Below the pieces are notes generated by a model that saw nothing but the letters and a program-made list of their open reading frames with translations, ran no database searches and was not told the DNA's origin. From Tetrahymena thermophila SB210 (lineage: Eukaryota > Ciliophora > Oligohymenophorea > Hymenostomatida > Tetrahymenidae): a stretch of 64,000 bases of DNA. The translations under genes and the position numbers were made by a program. This document shows positions 12,371 through 26,700 of the stretch, piece after piece (position 1 is the stretch's first letter; the number at the start of each line of letters is the position of its first letter). The DNA lies in assembly GCF_000189635.1 (NCBI RefSeq), contig NW_002476507.1:434001-498000 (forward strand), written 5' to 3'.

Positions 12371-14005
12371 ATGAGCCAATATAATGATTCCCATGATAAA
12401 AACGTTTTAGAATTACCTTTAATAAATTAGTCCTCTGATATAGTGAACGATTAAGACAGCGTACCCCTTGAACCATAGCATATTAATATATCAAACTACT
12501 AGCAAAGATTCGAAATAAACAGATAAAAGTAAAACTAAAAAAGTAACCCCTCCTCTCCTCCATAAATATAACAATAAGGAAATACTCAACAGAATCTCCT
12601 ATTAACAAATAATAACACAAACTAAATTATCAGCAATCCTCCTCTTCAAGGACCTTTGATGCAACCTAATCCCAACTTCAATTAAACTAAAGGTAAATTA
12701 CAATTAAAAATTGTATTAATTATTTTCTAAAACTCTGATATCATATTAGATTCACAATCTAAAAAATAGCTAACAAAATTTATAAATTTAGATGAGAAAT
12801 CAAATATATTTAAAATATAAAAACTTGAATAATTTAATTTATGTTAAACAATGGATTATTTATTGTTACAAATTTGTCAAAAATCATTTTTGAATTATAG
12901 TAAATAGCACAAAACTGTTATTGAATTTCAAATTTTTCAATACAAATCTAACAAATTTTATTATAAAATAGAAATATATATAGGCAACGCATAGTAGAGC
13001 TATAATATGTAATAGTAATAAATACAAATGTAATAGTAATAATTTGTGCCATAACAGCAAATGTAGCCAGGATTTTTCAATCCTTAAATACATCCAAATC
13101 AAATAAATATGATGCAACCTTCAAACTAAATGCTAATCAATTAATAGCATGTACTCCCTTAAATACAACTAACTCCTGAAGAAATAGCTAGAAGATAGAA
13201 AAGATTAGATTTCAAAAATAAATTTTAGCGTTAAATACCTGAAGAAAACCCTGATAATTTAAAAGTTGAAGGCGGATATTAAAAAATTCTTTACAACTGT
13301 GGTAATTGTTGTGGTTGTTGTGGTCAATATTGTCCCTGTTTTTGTTGTTCTAATCCTATGATCTTAGTAGATAACTCGTTTAGGGGTATCTATGAAAGAT
13401 TTGGTAAATACGTTAAAAATGTGGATGCAGGCTTACATTTTGTTAACCCTTGCACTGATTAATTAATTAAGATAGATATGAAAACTCAAAATATCGACTT
13501 AGGTATGTAACAATCATTAACTTAAGATAACATTTTGTTATTTATCCACGGTGTTGTCTAATATCGTATTCTTGATTGTAGAAAAGCTTACTATTCTATT
13601 GATAATATTGACTTCAGTGTAAAAGAATTGTCAATTTGTGCATTACGTTCCACTATTAGTTAGTTTAAATATTAAGAACTTCTTGATAATAGAGATTTAT
13701 TTAGAAAAAAAATGGAAGAGTTTGTTGAAGAGTATATCCATGACTGGGGTATCGATGTTGAATAAATTATTATTAAAGATATGAACATGGATTAAAATAT
13801 TTCATAATAACTTGCTTCAGCTGCAAAGGAAGTTCGTTTAGCATAGGCTAAAATTTAAAATGCTAAAGCCGACGTTGCTGCTGCAGAAGAACAAAGAAAG
13901 GCTGCAGATTAGCTTGCTTCAAAGGCAGCCATGCAAATTCGTTATTTGAGCACTCTTGAAAGAATAGCCTCTAAAAGTAAGGTAGTCTTCTTAGCCGAAC
14001 ATTGA
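12371..14005 (+). CDS. Stomatin/prohibitin-family (SPFH) protein with cysteine cluster
   Basis: ATG at 12371, TGA at 14003-14005. A Q/N/P-rich N-terminus leads to a cysteine cluster (CGNCCGCCGQYCPCFCC) just before the SPFH/band-7 domain, which starts MILVDNSFRGIYERFGKY. The domain continues through a helix-rich end with alternating Ala/Gln/Glu (AKADVAAAEEQRKAA) and finishes KVVFLAEH, as stomatins do. Stomatins form oligomers on membranes through acylated N-termini and regulate channels and lipid domains; the cysteines are probable palmitoylation sites. A likely intron runs from 12693 to about 12971 (or 12983) and gives 451 aa, or 447 with the later acceptor. It is a multiple of three and contains no TGA, so unspliced RNA would also translate (544 aa). 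Confidence 0.88.
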
Positions 14006-14424
14006 ATTGAGTAAATCTATCTAGCTATATATATTTAATAGAAAAAATATATGGTCTTTATATTTTTGTAATTGTTTATTTTTATGTTTAAATTTTAAAA
14101 CTAAAATTTTTGTTACAAATAAAAATATTTTAAACATTTTTTTTATCATGAAATCATAAATATTTTCTTAGGCATTAAAAACTTTAATGATAAATTTTTT
14201 CAGTTTTTAAGGCATTTTATAAACATAATACCATTCATAGATTTTGAGGAAAAATAAATTTTGTTTGAATTTATTTATTTATTTAAATAAAAAATCTAGA
14301 ATCAAATAATTAATAATTATGCTTAATTATTAATTAATTTATAAACCATTCAGTCAATTAATTACTAATATTTAAGTTGTGAATAAATATAATAAGAAGT
14401 ATTTTATATTGATAAATACTACTA
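14006..14424. other. Intergenic region
   Basis: AT-rich spacer between two plus-strand genes; no feature is recognised. Confidence 0.6.
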
Positions 14425-16506
14425 ATGACAAATAAAAAAATCAGAATTTCAAGAAATATGAAAATCATTTCATTTAAGCATTTAATATATTTATTTTTTA
14501 CTTTTGTAAGCGTCTTTTCGTAAACGCAGAATGTTGGGGCTTTAAATTTTGGTCCAATGATGCAGTGTACGATTGGAAAAACTTTGCTACTAAGTGATAT
14601 TATTAACTAAAGAGCTTAATATTAGAATTCAGAGTAGATTCCAGATTTTAATGGTTATGAATTAGACATTTTGATTCGCACAGTTATTAATAATGGCCTA
14701 TCATTTTCTAGCATTCAGCTTACTTGCTATGAAACTTAAAATGATTTAGAGAATGCACTTAGTTAAGGCAATATTATCTATGGTATAGGTGGGATACAGA
14801 TAGATTATACTAAATTATCGTAGGGTTTTTTTTATTCTCTTCCACTCTATACTGGAGGTTTAAAAATAGCAGTGAGAGTGAATAATGATAAAACAATATG
14901 GAGTTTTTTTGATCCTTTTCATTGGAGTTTATGGGTAGTTATGCTGGTAACTACCTTGTTTGTTTCTGTTGTTACGTGGATTTTTGAAGACTCCAATATT
15001 TAATCATATTGGTGTAAAAGTAATAAAGAGAATAGTTAAAAAACTAACTCAAATAATGAGAGTTAAAATTAAAAGGCTTAACAAATTAATAATGTTTATG
15101 AAGAAAGTAGATAAGAAGAATCTAACAATTCTAAAAATTCATTAATAAAATCCCATTAAAACATGCAAGCTTTCTCAAATTTTTTAGAAATGCTATGGTA
15201 ATCTTTTAGCAGTCTCTTTTTTGCTTCAAGTATAAGACTTTAGAAATTTTCATCTCGAATTGTTTTTCTTGGTTTCTGGTTTGTGGTTATAATTGTGTCT
15301 GCTACTTATGTTTCTAATCTAACAGTTCTACTTGCTTAGAGTAAAAATATTTCTTAAATATCTAGTTTCTAAGATATTATCAACTCGGCTGATGTCAAAA
15401 TTTATACATTTTAAGAGTATGTAGGTACTTACATTAATCCCTCTATTTTTAAAGGTAAATAATAAGATATATTTGTTACTTTTCCAAAGACTAAAGATGG
15501 TTTAAATTAATTGGTTAAGGAGTTCTATTAAAGTTCAAATTCATAAAATTATTTAAACCATATTTTATTGATTGATTTTCCTATTGTGCATAATATTAAT
15601 TCGCTTTATCCTTGTACAACATCAATCTTGTATGAAACTTTGAGCAATTTTAATTATGGCGTCATTACAAAAAATTAGGCAGTTTTAAAGTCGCTTAATT
15701 CTCTTCTATATAATTTTATTGATGATCCTTATTGGCTAAATTAAATTTAAGTATATTTGAACTCGACTCCAATCGAAAACTCATGCTACATTAAGCAGAA
15801 ATCTATAGACTTACGTAGTTTATCTGGTTTATGGATATTTATAGGAGTGGCGATTGTAATTGCAATTATTATAAATAGGATAGAAGCTCTGAAACTTAAA
15901 TATGCCTTAAAAAGCTAATAAAAATTAAAAGATTAAGAAAATAATAATTAAAAGAACCAAATTGAAAAAGAAGTAAAGTAACCAAAATAAATAGAACTTT
16001 AGAATCTAAATAATTAAAAGGAGTTAGAAGAGATTTAAAGTCCTATTAAGAAAGTTGAAGAAGGAAGTTAAGTACATGATATTAGAAATACTTAAAAATC
16101 AAAATTGAATTAAAATAGCATAGATGATCAAAATATTTAAGCAAATAATAATGGACCAAGCAAGTTTGATAAATATGCTAGCTATTAAAAAAGAGATTAG
16201 AGTCTCTTTCTTAGTAACAATGATATTTAAGCAGATTAAAACAATCAAATTTGGAGTGATTTCTTAATGGTCTCAGACTATATCCATATACCTTCGAAAG
16301 ATATACATTTGCAAGCAGAAGAGGATATTAAAAATCAAGTTAATTTAGTTGAATAAATAATTAAAAAAAGATTTAACAATGTTGAAGAAAACATTATCCG
16401 CATCATGAAAAAGTGTCCAATAAAAATTGGAAATAAGTACAATTAAGATCTTGAAAAAATTGAGGAAAAATTAACAATAAAAAAATTTAAAACAAATATA
16501 GACTGA
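14425..16506 (+). CDS. Ionotropic glutamate receptor-like ligand-gated channel
   Basis: Single exon, up to 693 aa (TGA 16504-16506). A second in-frame ATG at 14458 lies nearer the signal peptide (KHLIYLFFTFVSVFSQ) and may be the true start. The layout is that of the iGluR pore module: first ligand-binding lobe, then M1 (DPFHWSLWVVMLVTTLFVSV), a re-entrant pore region (LEMLWQSFSSLFF), and M3 with ATYVSNLTVLL in place of animal SYTANLAAFL. The second lobe and M4 (GLWIFIGVAIVIAIIINR) follow, then a long cytosolic Q/K-rich tail. There is no amino-terminal (LIVBP-like) domain. Unusually, a polar linker of about 70 residues separates M1 from the pore loop, where animal receptors have only a short loop. 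The ligand is unknown; membrane location is confident. Confidence 0.87.
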
Positions 16507-17167
16507 AAGAAAAAATATAAATTTTATTTAGTCTTCTTAACTCTTTATTTTAACTTAAAATGTATTTTTCTTAAAAAAAAATATGATTCAAATAAAAAAA
16601 ACATTGATTCTTAAAAAACTATAATTTATTTTATTAGTTGAAACCATTCCAACTTTTTATTTAATTTTTAATATTTTATTTAAAACTTCTTATTTAAAAT
16701 AAATATTTCTAAAATTGATATTTTTGTTTCCATTTTTAAAAATAAAAATTTTTGAAATAAAAAAATTAAAATTCTTTTTAAATAGATATTTAGCAAGCAA
16801 AATATTTTTATCAATCTTAAAAAATTATGGAATGAAATGATAAATATTCTTAAAATTAAAAAATAAAACAATATCTTTCAACTTAAGAGATTCAAATTAT
16901 TTATTTTAAAAAATTATAATGTTAATAAATATTTTTAAAAAATCTATTTTAAATACTTTCATTTTATTGTGTACTTTTTTGTTTATTTATTGAAAGTAGT
17001 TCAAAATACTCTTAAAATTTACTAATTGATGAATTTATTTATTTATAATTATTCAAACACAAAAATGTATTTATTCTAAAAAAAACTGAAATATAAAATT
17101 GATTTAAAAATGTATACAAATGTTATTTACTTCCCCTTTTTTAAAATATTTTAATTAATTAAAAATA
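16507..17167. other. Convergent intergenic region
   Basis: AT-rich spacer between converging genes. It contains the usual TGA-poor but meaningless frames and no recognised element. Confidence 0.6.
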
Positions 17168-20123
17168 TCACCATTTATTTGGTTGTTAATAACTATCATT
17201 AAATAGAATATTTTAGCAAATAAATTTATGCAAGTTCATACAGAAATAAGTGTAGCTTACGAGTCTTTCAGAGTCATTTTAATATTGGTTTTATGTTGAA
17301 TAAGCTTCTGCCATTGACCTTAATTAATAGCACTCTTAAGGACTAAATTCTGGAAAGTTTAATTTAATAAAGCTATAGAATTATTAGAGAGTTATTGCAC
17401 CTTTTGAATGCTCATCCATAGCTTACAGCTTATTTCTAAACTAAATAAGTACATAATCTACTGCATCAAAATCTTTTAGGGTAGCTCTTTAACCAACTAG
17501 TATTTTCCTTTTTAAGCTTTCATATAATTTATTTACAACTTAACGATCGTCTAATGGCTTAGCTACAAATGCATCATCATTCTCTTCATAAATAAAACCT
17601 CCTTTAATGTAATCTATGCCAGGTTTAGGCTTTTCTTTTACTCCAAGCTAATCTAAAGCTATTTTTCTATAATCAGGTATCCAAGGGATATCTTCATATT
17701 CAATTTGATTTTATAAATCAGGCTAATTTTTGTCGTTTTAACTGATGACTTGATTATCTACGGCATTATTACCTTACTTACTTTGTTCCGAAACTTTTTT
17801 AACTTTCTATTATTTTTTTTACTCTATTATCTACTTTTAAATTGATTCTTTAGTGACAACTAAAAATTTTTTAGGAACTTCGATGGGTTCTGATTATGCA
17901 AGGTGCTATTGGCTATCTTGTGTATTTTAATTTTATTAATCTTAATTTATTTTAAATGAAACTTGTCCTGTATGCATACTTTTGTTTGTTTCCTAAGTAT
18001 TCATTTGAGTATCCTAGAAATTCTCATTATCAAGAACTAAATGCTTAAATAATTTTGATTTTTCACCTTCTTTATTATTTGATTAAATATTTTATTGATT
18101 GGATATTCCTAAATCCCTAATCTTTTAATTTTTTTCAAAATCATTAATTTTTTAGAATAGCACATCATCAAAAAGAGGTCCTCCAAGTAAATAATCAATA
18201 AGCTCAGGTAAATATATCTTTCTCTAGCTCTAATATTTAGAAGGTTGAGTAATATTTTGTAATTTGCTAAAAACAATATCTAAATCAGACTAGTCAATTT
18301 CCGAAAAATAATCAGCAACTACTTTTCTTGTTTATAAATAAGAATTAGAATTGATATAATCTAAAAAAAAATAAAGGAGCTTGATAATATAGAATTTATC
18401 AAAAAGTAAATAAATATACCTTAGTTTAATTTCTTCTATTAAATCATTCTCATCTGTATATATTTTAAGTTTAAGGCTTAGTTTATTTACAATACCTTAT
18501 ACAATTTTCGATTATATAGACCTTCTTGCTTATTCTTTTGATTTGTTACCTACAGCTTTAAAATCTATACTATTCATAGCAATTTTTTGGGCTTCTCTAG
18601 TAATAAGATCAACCAATTTTTTAGTATCTAGCAATAAGCTTGTATTCAAAAATCCTTATTCGCTTTTATCCTGCAAATGAATGCAACCATGATTTGCTAG
18701 GTAGAATTTTAAATCATTGATATCTTGAGGAACAAATTAAATGCCTAAGCTTTTAAAGTACAAAGTAATATTATTTAATAAAATATAATTATCTCTTTCT
18801 ATTATTGGGCTTAAGGAAGTCATTAAGAAATTTAATCCAAAGCTGTATGCATACTTCACAAGCTATTTAAATAATTTTGGTGATTGAGCCTCCTATTTAT
18901 TAAGAATTCTTCTTTAATCTTATTCACTTAAACCTAAAGTTCTAAGCTCTCTTAGCTTTTAATTTCTATTTTTGATAACCCATCTTGATAAAGTTTCAAA
19001 TGTAAATTATGCAAAGTTATTGTCTTCCCAAATTCTATAGTGAAGGAGAGATATCTCATCTTCAGTTAATTTTAATTCCTTAAAGTGTTCTTAGATAACT
19101 CTTTTTTTATTAATTAGTTTAAATATAGATAAATAAGTGTTGAATTCTCATATTTATTTCAATTATTATATTACTTAGAAAAGTCATCTTCAAAATAATG
19201 TTTAATTTTGTATATTTGTCCAATCCTTTTTGAGTCTTATCCAAAATTATGTCTGAAAACTTTTTCTATCTATTCATCGGTAAATTGGACTATGTTGGAA
19301 GGTTTTAGTATTTTAGCTATTTACTAGGCTATTTTAATATCAAAATTCTTTAAAATAGTTTCATTATTCATCATATAAAGATTCTTGACACTCTTTTCAT
19401 ACTGCTCGTTTTCTGTCGCTTATCTGTATTAAGATTTATTATTTTAGTATTCTTCTTCATCGTTTTCTTCTTCTTATACTATGTTACCATGCTCATCTCT
19501 TTTTGATTACATTATTGAAATTTCTAACCTAGTCAGATCATCGTATTTAAAATCCCAGTCTTCTCCAGGTTCTCTCCTATCCCAAAAATTTCTCCTCTAT
19601 TTGTCAATTTCTTTTTCCCATGAATCATATTAATGATCTTCTGGATTTTTCCTTTTTGTTCCTAACATTAAAGCAACAGCAAACCTATAGTAAAGAGTAA
19701 ATTATATATTTTTGAGTATTATTTCTTATTTTTTTACTTTGTTTTTGGAGGATAAGATTTCATTAATTAATAGCATTCATAATAGGGAATATAATGATCT
19801 GTACCATCAAATTTAGTCTATAGATCAGTTAAGATTTCTTCTATTTGTTCTGCTGTTAAATAAAAGTCTATTTTATTTGTGTTTAAAATGGATCTGAATT
19901 CTGATTTAGTAATTAATTATCTATCTTAAGCATCAACTAAGCGACAAAGCTCGCAGAAATTATACCCATAGTAATAAACATATTCTCTTAAAATTTGGTA
20001 GCCTTTTGATTATTTATCCATAATCAACTTTTCATAGTAGTTGTTATTTTTATCGTTTAAATGGCTTTCCTACTCTACATATTAGGAGCTATCATTTTAA
20101 GTCTTCTTTTTTTAAGATGTCAT
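17168..20123 (-). CDS. EF-hand-like repeat protein, function unknown
   Basis: Three exons (20123-19738, 19684-19175, 19100-17168) join in phase to give 942 aa. Near the N-terminus there are two EF-hand-like helix-loop-helix units (VDAQDRQLITKSEF, and KFDGTDHYIPYYE). Similar units recur in the middle (NYILLNNITLYFKSLG) and near the C-terminus (MDEHSKGAITLQQF). Several loops lack the full set of Asp/Glu ligands, so calcium binding may be partial or lost. A Gln-rich linker separates the last unit. This pattern is common in large ciliate cytoskeletal or axonemal proteins, but no specific family is recognised. Its start is 636 bp from that of the divergent PAS-protein gene. Confidence 0.7.
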
Positions 20124-20759
20124 TTTTTGAGAAAGATTTGATACAGATTTTAAGTTTTTAATTATTCTAAGTATTCTTAAAAATCTTATTTTTTAAATTA
20201 TAAAAATTTTAACTACAAAATTTTAAAACAAATTATCAATATATTAGTTAATTATTTATTTATTATTATTAAATTTAAGGAGTTAAAATTTGAAAATATT
20301 TTCACAAATCCCTAAAATGAAATTATTTTTGATGAATATAAATAAAAAAAAAAATAGTAAAAAGTATGTTTTTAAGATTATTTCTTTTTAATTTAAAATA
20401 TTTAATATTAATTTAATTAATCTGAAAAATGTAAAATAAATTTTTATTTGGTTTAGGGAATTTTGTTGTAGTAAAAAATTAGTATTTTATATAAAGAGAT
20501 TTAAAAACTCTATTTTTATTTATGATTCTATTTATAATCCATATAATGTTAGAAGTGCTTTTACTATTAATTTTACATTTGAATTTCTAATTTTTGTAAA
20601 TTTCAAAATCAATAACTAATGATAATGATAATAATAAATATCACTAGATTCGTTGATTAAATAATTCTTAAAAAGAGTAGAACTATAAACAAAATAAAAT
20701 TTTAAAAAGTAGATTTTAACATATAAAAGATAAGCGGAAGATATTGATAAATATTTTAA
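20124..20759. other. Divergent intergenic region
   Basis: 636 bp of AT-rich DNA between the starts of two divergent genes, likely holding both promoters. No defined motif is seen. Confidence 0.6.
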
Positions 20760-23700
20760 ATGAGAAGAAAGAGAAGATTAATTGACGATGAAGATTAGAG
20801 TGATGAGAAACTCAGTGCTTTTGATGAATTCAAGCAAAAAATTTTTTATACTTTTTCAGAAATATTAGATTGCAAATAAATCTCACCACCATTAGCCATT
20901 TTTATGATTATTTTTTCATATCTTTAAGTTATTTCTCTTACTTGCAATAGCTATAACGTATACCTAAATGTAAAAATTGACTTTTATAAAAACATTTCTG
21001 CAATTCAATTTAAATAAATTTAAAATCTATATTTTATTTTATATTCTGTACTTTTTCCACATAACAATTTAATATTTTATTACATAAAAAAGAACTCTCT
21101 TTTTGGACTAATTCTGCCATTAATAGGATACACTTTGCTTTTTCCTTAAATTATTAATTAGCAAAACTTATTCTTTAACTATGCAATGCTTATATTAGGA
21201 TTGACTGTTTCTGTGTTCATAATTTGGGGTATGTATTACGTATATAAATGTCCTAATTAAGAGGAAGTTTATATTAGATAATTTAAGAGTAGTTTAGGGT
21301 TAATTTATGATGCCTTTGATAAAATTGTTTTTATGCCTTTAATGGGTTTAATTCTTGCAAATTTTTTCTGCTAGCTTAACGTAACATGCTTTTCAAGTAA
21401 GCAAAGTTTATTTATTTATATATAATTCAAATAACTCTTCATAATAGTAAGAAATCTTTGTATGACATATTTACATTTTTAAAAATATAAAGCAACACAC
21501 ATCATTTTGATTATTTTTTCTGTCATAGCTTTTTGTCTAATGATAGGGCTAGAGATATTATATAACTTTATGTTTTTTAACTTTACGTTTAAGAGTTAAG
21601 ATAGCCTCTCTAGAAATCCCTCAGATTTAAATATGACCTCAATCGTTTTTAAATTGATATCTCTACTGACCTACTTGATACTTAATCTATCGGATCACAC
21701 ATAACTTCTTGAATAGATGCTAGTCATGATCGTAATCTCTTTTTTCATAATGTTAGATACCCTAAGCACTTACCCTTATCATTTAAAATCTGTTTCTAAA
21801 ACTAATTGCATAATGGTCACTACTTTTTTTTGGGTTAATGCATCAAGTTTTTTTGTAGAAGCTTCTAACATCTCGTTATTTTAGTAAAATGCACTTTTAC
21901 TTGTTGGATTAGGTGCAGTCTTTTTTGTAAAGCTTCAGCTCAATAGAGTATCCTACACAGCAAATGTAATTAAATTTATTTGTATATATTTGATAAATCT
22001 AAAGCTGATTATAGGAATTTTAGTTAGTTCTTAATTTTCTTTAAAATAAAAAATAAAATTAATATTTTAAGAAAAAAACAAAAAATGATATTAATTTTAT
22101 TATCATACATTATATAAAAAATAGAATGTTATGATATCAGAATTAATAGCTATAGATACTGATATTTTCCTTGATATGAAAGTTAGGGTATATCATACCT
22201 TATCTTAGAATTTGCACATTAAGAAATCTGAGCTTTTACTTGCTTCTTTACTTAAAATTCACCACGACAAATGTGTTGATCCTATGTGTCCCTGTTAGAG
22301 AAGAAATTATCTTTATGATCCAAAAAATTTAAGTTATGGTGATTCAAAAATATAATTTCATAAAGATGATGTTTTTGTAAAACACTTTGTCAATAAAATG
22401 ATCAAAGATGGTAAATTTTAAAGTAAATTTTTTATGATTAACAAAATAAAATACTTAAAAATAGGCTTAAAGAAGTTTAAAACATCTAAAATAGCTAATC
22501 TAGATAATCTATTTTATCAGTTTGAATTCTTATGCTTATACACTCCTCTTTATACTCAGTCACATTAGTTTAGAAAAATGTATGGAGACAATTTAGGTGC
22601 TAGCATTGACTTCATTCTATATTGTCTTTAGCAAAAAATTTTTAAATACATATACTATAAGGTAAATTGTTTTAGATACTCTTGAAATTGATTATAAATT
22701 GAATATAATTTTTCGGATCAATAGAACATTAAAAATCCTGTAAGCGAGTCATTATAGATAGAAAATGTAAAAGAGTTTGATAAAGGGTTGAAGAAAATTA
22801 GGGAATCGATAAGAGATGTTTCATAGCATTTTTCAGATCTCTGGGAAACTTTGATCGATCAAGTTCCAGACCTTTCTAAACTTTTGCAAGTTTGTAATAA
22901 AAATTTTTAAGAGATCAAATAAACTTAGGATATGTTTTAAGATTTAACTCTTCTGAACAACACATCAAGTAAATTTAAAATGAATTTTACTAAATACTGA
23001 AAATTTTCTTTTACAATATATTTTATTTAGTTGAATTGAAAGTTTTGATGGAAATTTATTCTAATTAAATTGTATTTGATGAGCTACTTTCACTTTAAGT
23101 TTAGAAGTCGATCCATATGAGGTCTTAGCTAGAAGTAGGAAATTCAGTCAATTAGGATCTAGATTTTTTAATTAAGAAATACAATATTTATGATGATAAT
23201 ATTTGTGTGATAAGTTTATCTAGTAGGTTTGAAACGATGAGTTAAATCACTTGGTGCTCTCACAATGTAGATTAAATTTTAGGAGTGAATTCATTTAGTT
23301 TAAAAGGAAGAAGCATAAATGATTTTATGCCATCAGTTTTTTCATCTTTTCATGATCAAATTCTAAAACACTTTTATAATACTGGTTAAGAAACTACAAT
23401 CAATAATATTATGCATACATGGGCATTAGATTAGCAGGGATATCTTTTTAGTGCGAATATTTTTGCAAAAATTATCCCACTTTAAAAAGATATTGAAATC
23501 ATGAGTCTCATCCATAAACTAAATAGTATGGATTATATATTAACAGATTCTGATGGAGAAATAAGTGGTTTTGGAAAAAAATTTGCTAATATTTTAAACA
23601 TAACTCCAAAGGAATTTTCAAAATTTAAGCTAAACATTTAGTTAATCGCTCCAAAGTTAATGTCTGTATACAGAGACTATTTTGTTGTAATTTAAAAATT

Positions 23701-26700
23701 TATAATTAATTTTAAAACAAATTAAAATAACATTTAAAAATAGGATTTGGAAGAAACCTACTAAACTCAGAGACCAATTCAAAACAATAAAAAAATGGCA
23801 GTTTTAGGATCCGATATTTAATCTTCTGTAAAAGAAATTAAATTCATAGTATTTATTCCTTAGAACTTTACTGATGTTTTGCAAGATCATTAAGAAAAAA
23901 AAGATGAGCTTTTTTCAACATTTTTCAATTTGGAAGAAGATATTCTAAGATAAAAGTCTAAAATGGATCCAAAAATTTTATTCGAATTCAAAAGTATTTA
24001 TTTTAATTATATTTAATATGGACTGAGGAAAATTAACTGGAAAAAATTGTAATCTATAATCAAAATGAGAGCAACTATTCAAACTTTTACTTTTTATAAT
24101 GGACATAATATGCAAAGTGTGAAAGCATTGAAGATAATGCATTATGAAGTAAAAAAACCAGATTATGAATACATGCAGAAAATGAAAAAAAGATAAGATG
24201 ATCTAAAGGGAGTTATTACCGAAATGAACAAAATGATTGATGATTAAAAAAAAAAGAAGTTTAAAGCTCAGGTTTTAAATTAATAAACAAAAAATTTTTT
24301 ATTTTCTAATTTAATACTTACTATTTTACTTAGAATGAAGAAGAACAAATTGCTTTAGAAATTAAAGAAAAAGTTGATGATGGAGTTTAAGAAAAAAGAA
24401 AATAGCAATACAAGAAAAGACTCAAAAATGTCTTAAGTTTGTTTTAAAGATCTGGTTCAGCTTAATTTACTAATCTTGGCAGCTTGTAACCTGCTGATAT
24501 CAAGCCAGATTCAAAAGTTTCAACTCCTTAAAATAGCTAAAAATTACAAACTCCACAACATAAATAATAAAAACCCTCACCAGGTTAGTCTGGATAGCAA
24601 AACCGTAAATTTATTTTTATCTCGAAAATTTAAAATTTAAGAAAATAAATTTTTATAGAAAATAATGAAGAAAGAATAGATGTTGAAGTAAAAAAGGCAA
24701 TTATTGGGTTACTTAGGCCATCGACATAAAATAACTACGTTTAGACAGTTATAAGGTAGGCAAGATTAAGTTAAATGATTTAAATATAGGGTTTAAAAAA
24801 GGAAGAAAAACGAAAACAAATTAATTACAGAAAATAGCCTTCAAATTCGTAGTCAGAGTCTTCACCTAAATCTAATTAACATATCTTCAGCCATCAAACT
24901 TCAAAAGTTGAAGATTTTTCAAATTAAGGTTCAGTTATTTCAAAAGAATAAGATAAATAGGTATAAAAACCAATAACTCCTGCTCCTGCTCCTGATAGAA
25001 AAACCAAAAAGAACATGTTTATTAAAAAAAATGTTGTAGAAAATTTTTATCCAGAATATGATGAAGATTTGCATCTTCCTGTTGCTTCTAAATTTAGGCA
25101 AATACTCATAAATAAAAGAATAATAGGTTGGTTATTTAGTTATTTAATTATTTTAATTAATATTACAAGTATCTTATATAAAGGTAAGAAAAAAGGAAGT
25201 CATTTTTATCAGAACTAAGGAAAAACTAAAAGAAGAGAAAGTGGTTTGATGTTTGACTTTGGTGAAGTATTAACTAACTAATTAAATAATTATTAACATT
25301 TAATTAAATAATTTAGGCATAACACTCAGAATATAATAATACTAATGCTGCCATTACGATGACAGAAAATGAAATTAATATAAATTTAATAGATTAAGAT
25401 GATGAAAATAAATAAGAAGATTAAAATTAAGTCTAAGTTTAAGAAAATAATTTCAAATACTAAGGATTTGAAAAATAGAGAAGCAAAATAAAATCTTCAG
25501 AAGGAGATAAGAGTCCTAATTATAAGGATACAAAAGAAATAAAAAATGTGATTAGTTAGGGGGATTATAAAAGATAAAGATCTGGATCTAAAGTAGTAAC
25601 CTAACAAGATAGAAATACAAATGGAAGAAAGCTTAGCAAAATGGGATTGTTTTAAAAGTAAGGTTCTTAAAGCAATGGATTCAACAAATTAAGGAGTAAA
25701 ATGAAAAATGGACAATTAATAAAGTAAATGAATTAACAAATTTGATTTTGATTTAAAATTTTATATTTAGATAACTTAAAAGCTTTGACAAAGAAAAAGA
25801 TGGTAGTCCATCAAACTAAGGCAATGGCTTAGTCACTGAATAAAAAAAAGTTGAAAAATCAGATTCAAGTTCAGAAGAAGATGTAAATGCAGAGGAACTT
25901 AAAATTTTGCTTAAAAGTGAGAAATCGAATCATTCTGATAAAGAAGAGAGAAATTTAATTGATAATCTTGAAAAAAGAGGTATAAGTTCTTATTTTTATT
26001 TTTTTTAGGGAAATCTCAAAACTTTATATAAAATAAAGATGTATAAGATGAAGAAAAAGCAGTTGCTTAAAGTGTTAATTCAACAAACAGCTCAATTAAT
26101 ACTTAAAATGCTTTAAGATTGCTTAGAGTTTCATTGTAAAATATGAAATTGCCTCTTGTACTTATTATAGCAAATTACTGTGTTATTATAATGTGTATTT
26201 TAGTTTTTGCTTTATCGTTGACACAGTTAATAACTACATAGAGTAGCTATACAGATATTAAAAATCAGGTGAATATTCTTGATAACATAGCTGCTTACAG
26301 TGAGAACACTACCTAATTTTATTATTACTATAGGGATCTATATTTTGTTTAAAATAAATATCTTGATAATGCTTTATATGATTAAAGTTGGTGGACAAAT
26401 CAACAACAGTTAATTTTTAATGCTTCTCTTAACTTTATTAACTTTTCTGTTAATGACTTAAGTCAAGCTGGTGGATAAGAAATTTAAGGAAAGGTAAAAT
26501 TTCTAAAAAAATAGCTATTTTTTAATAAGTTTTTAGAGAATAAAATATTTCATTTTATCAAATAAAATTTCACCTATCAACTTTGAATAAATGAATGGGT
26601 ATTTATTTTTTTTAATTTTGAAAAAGGATGTAAGATTTTATCTGTTTGAGCAAATGGATGCTATAATGCTGATAGATTAAAACCCGATCTAGATAAATAT

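Noticed and set aside
18365-18425. Possible intron in the EF-hand-like gene (GT..AG, 59 bp, T-rich end).
   Set aside because: Removing it breaks the frame; the unspliced sequence stays open and reads as coherent protein.
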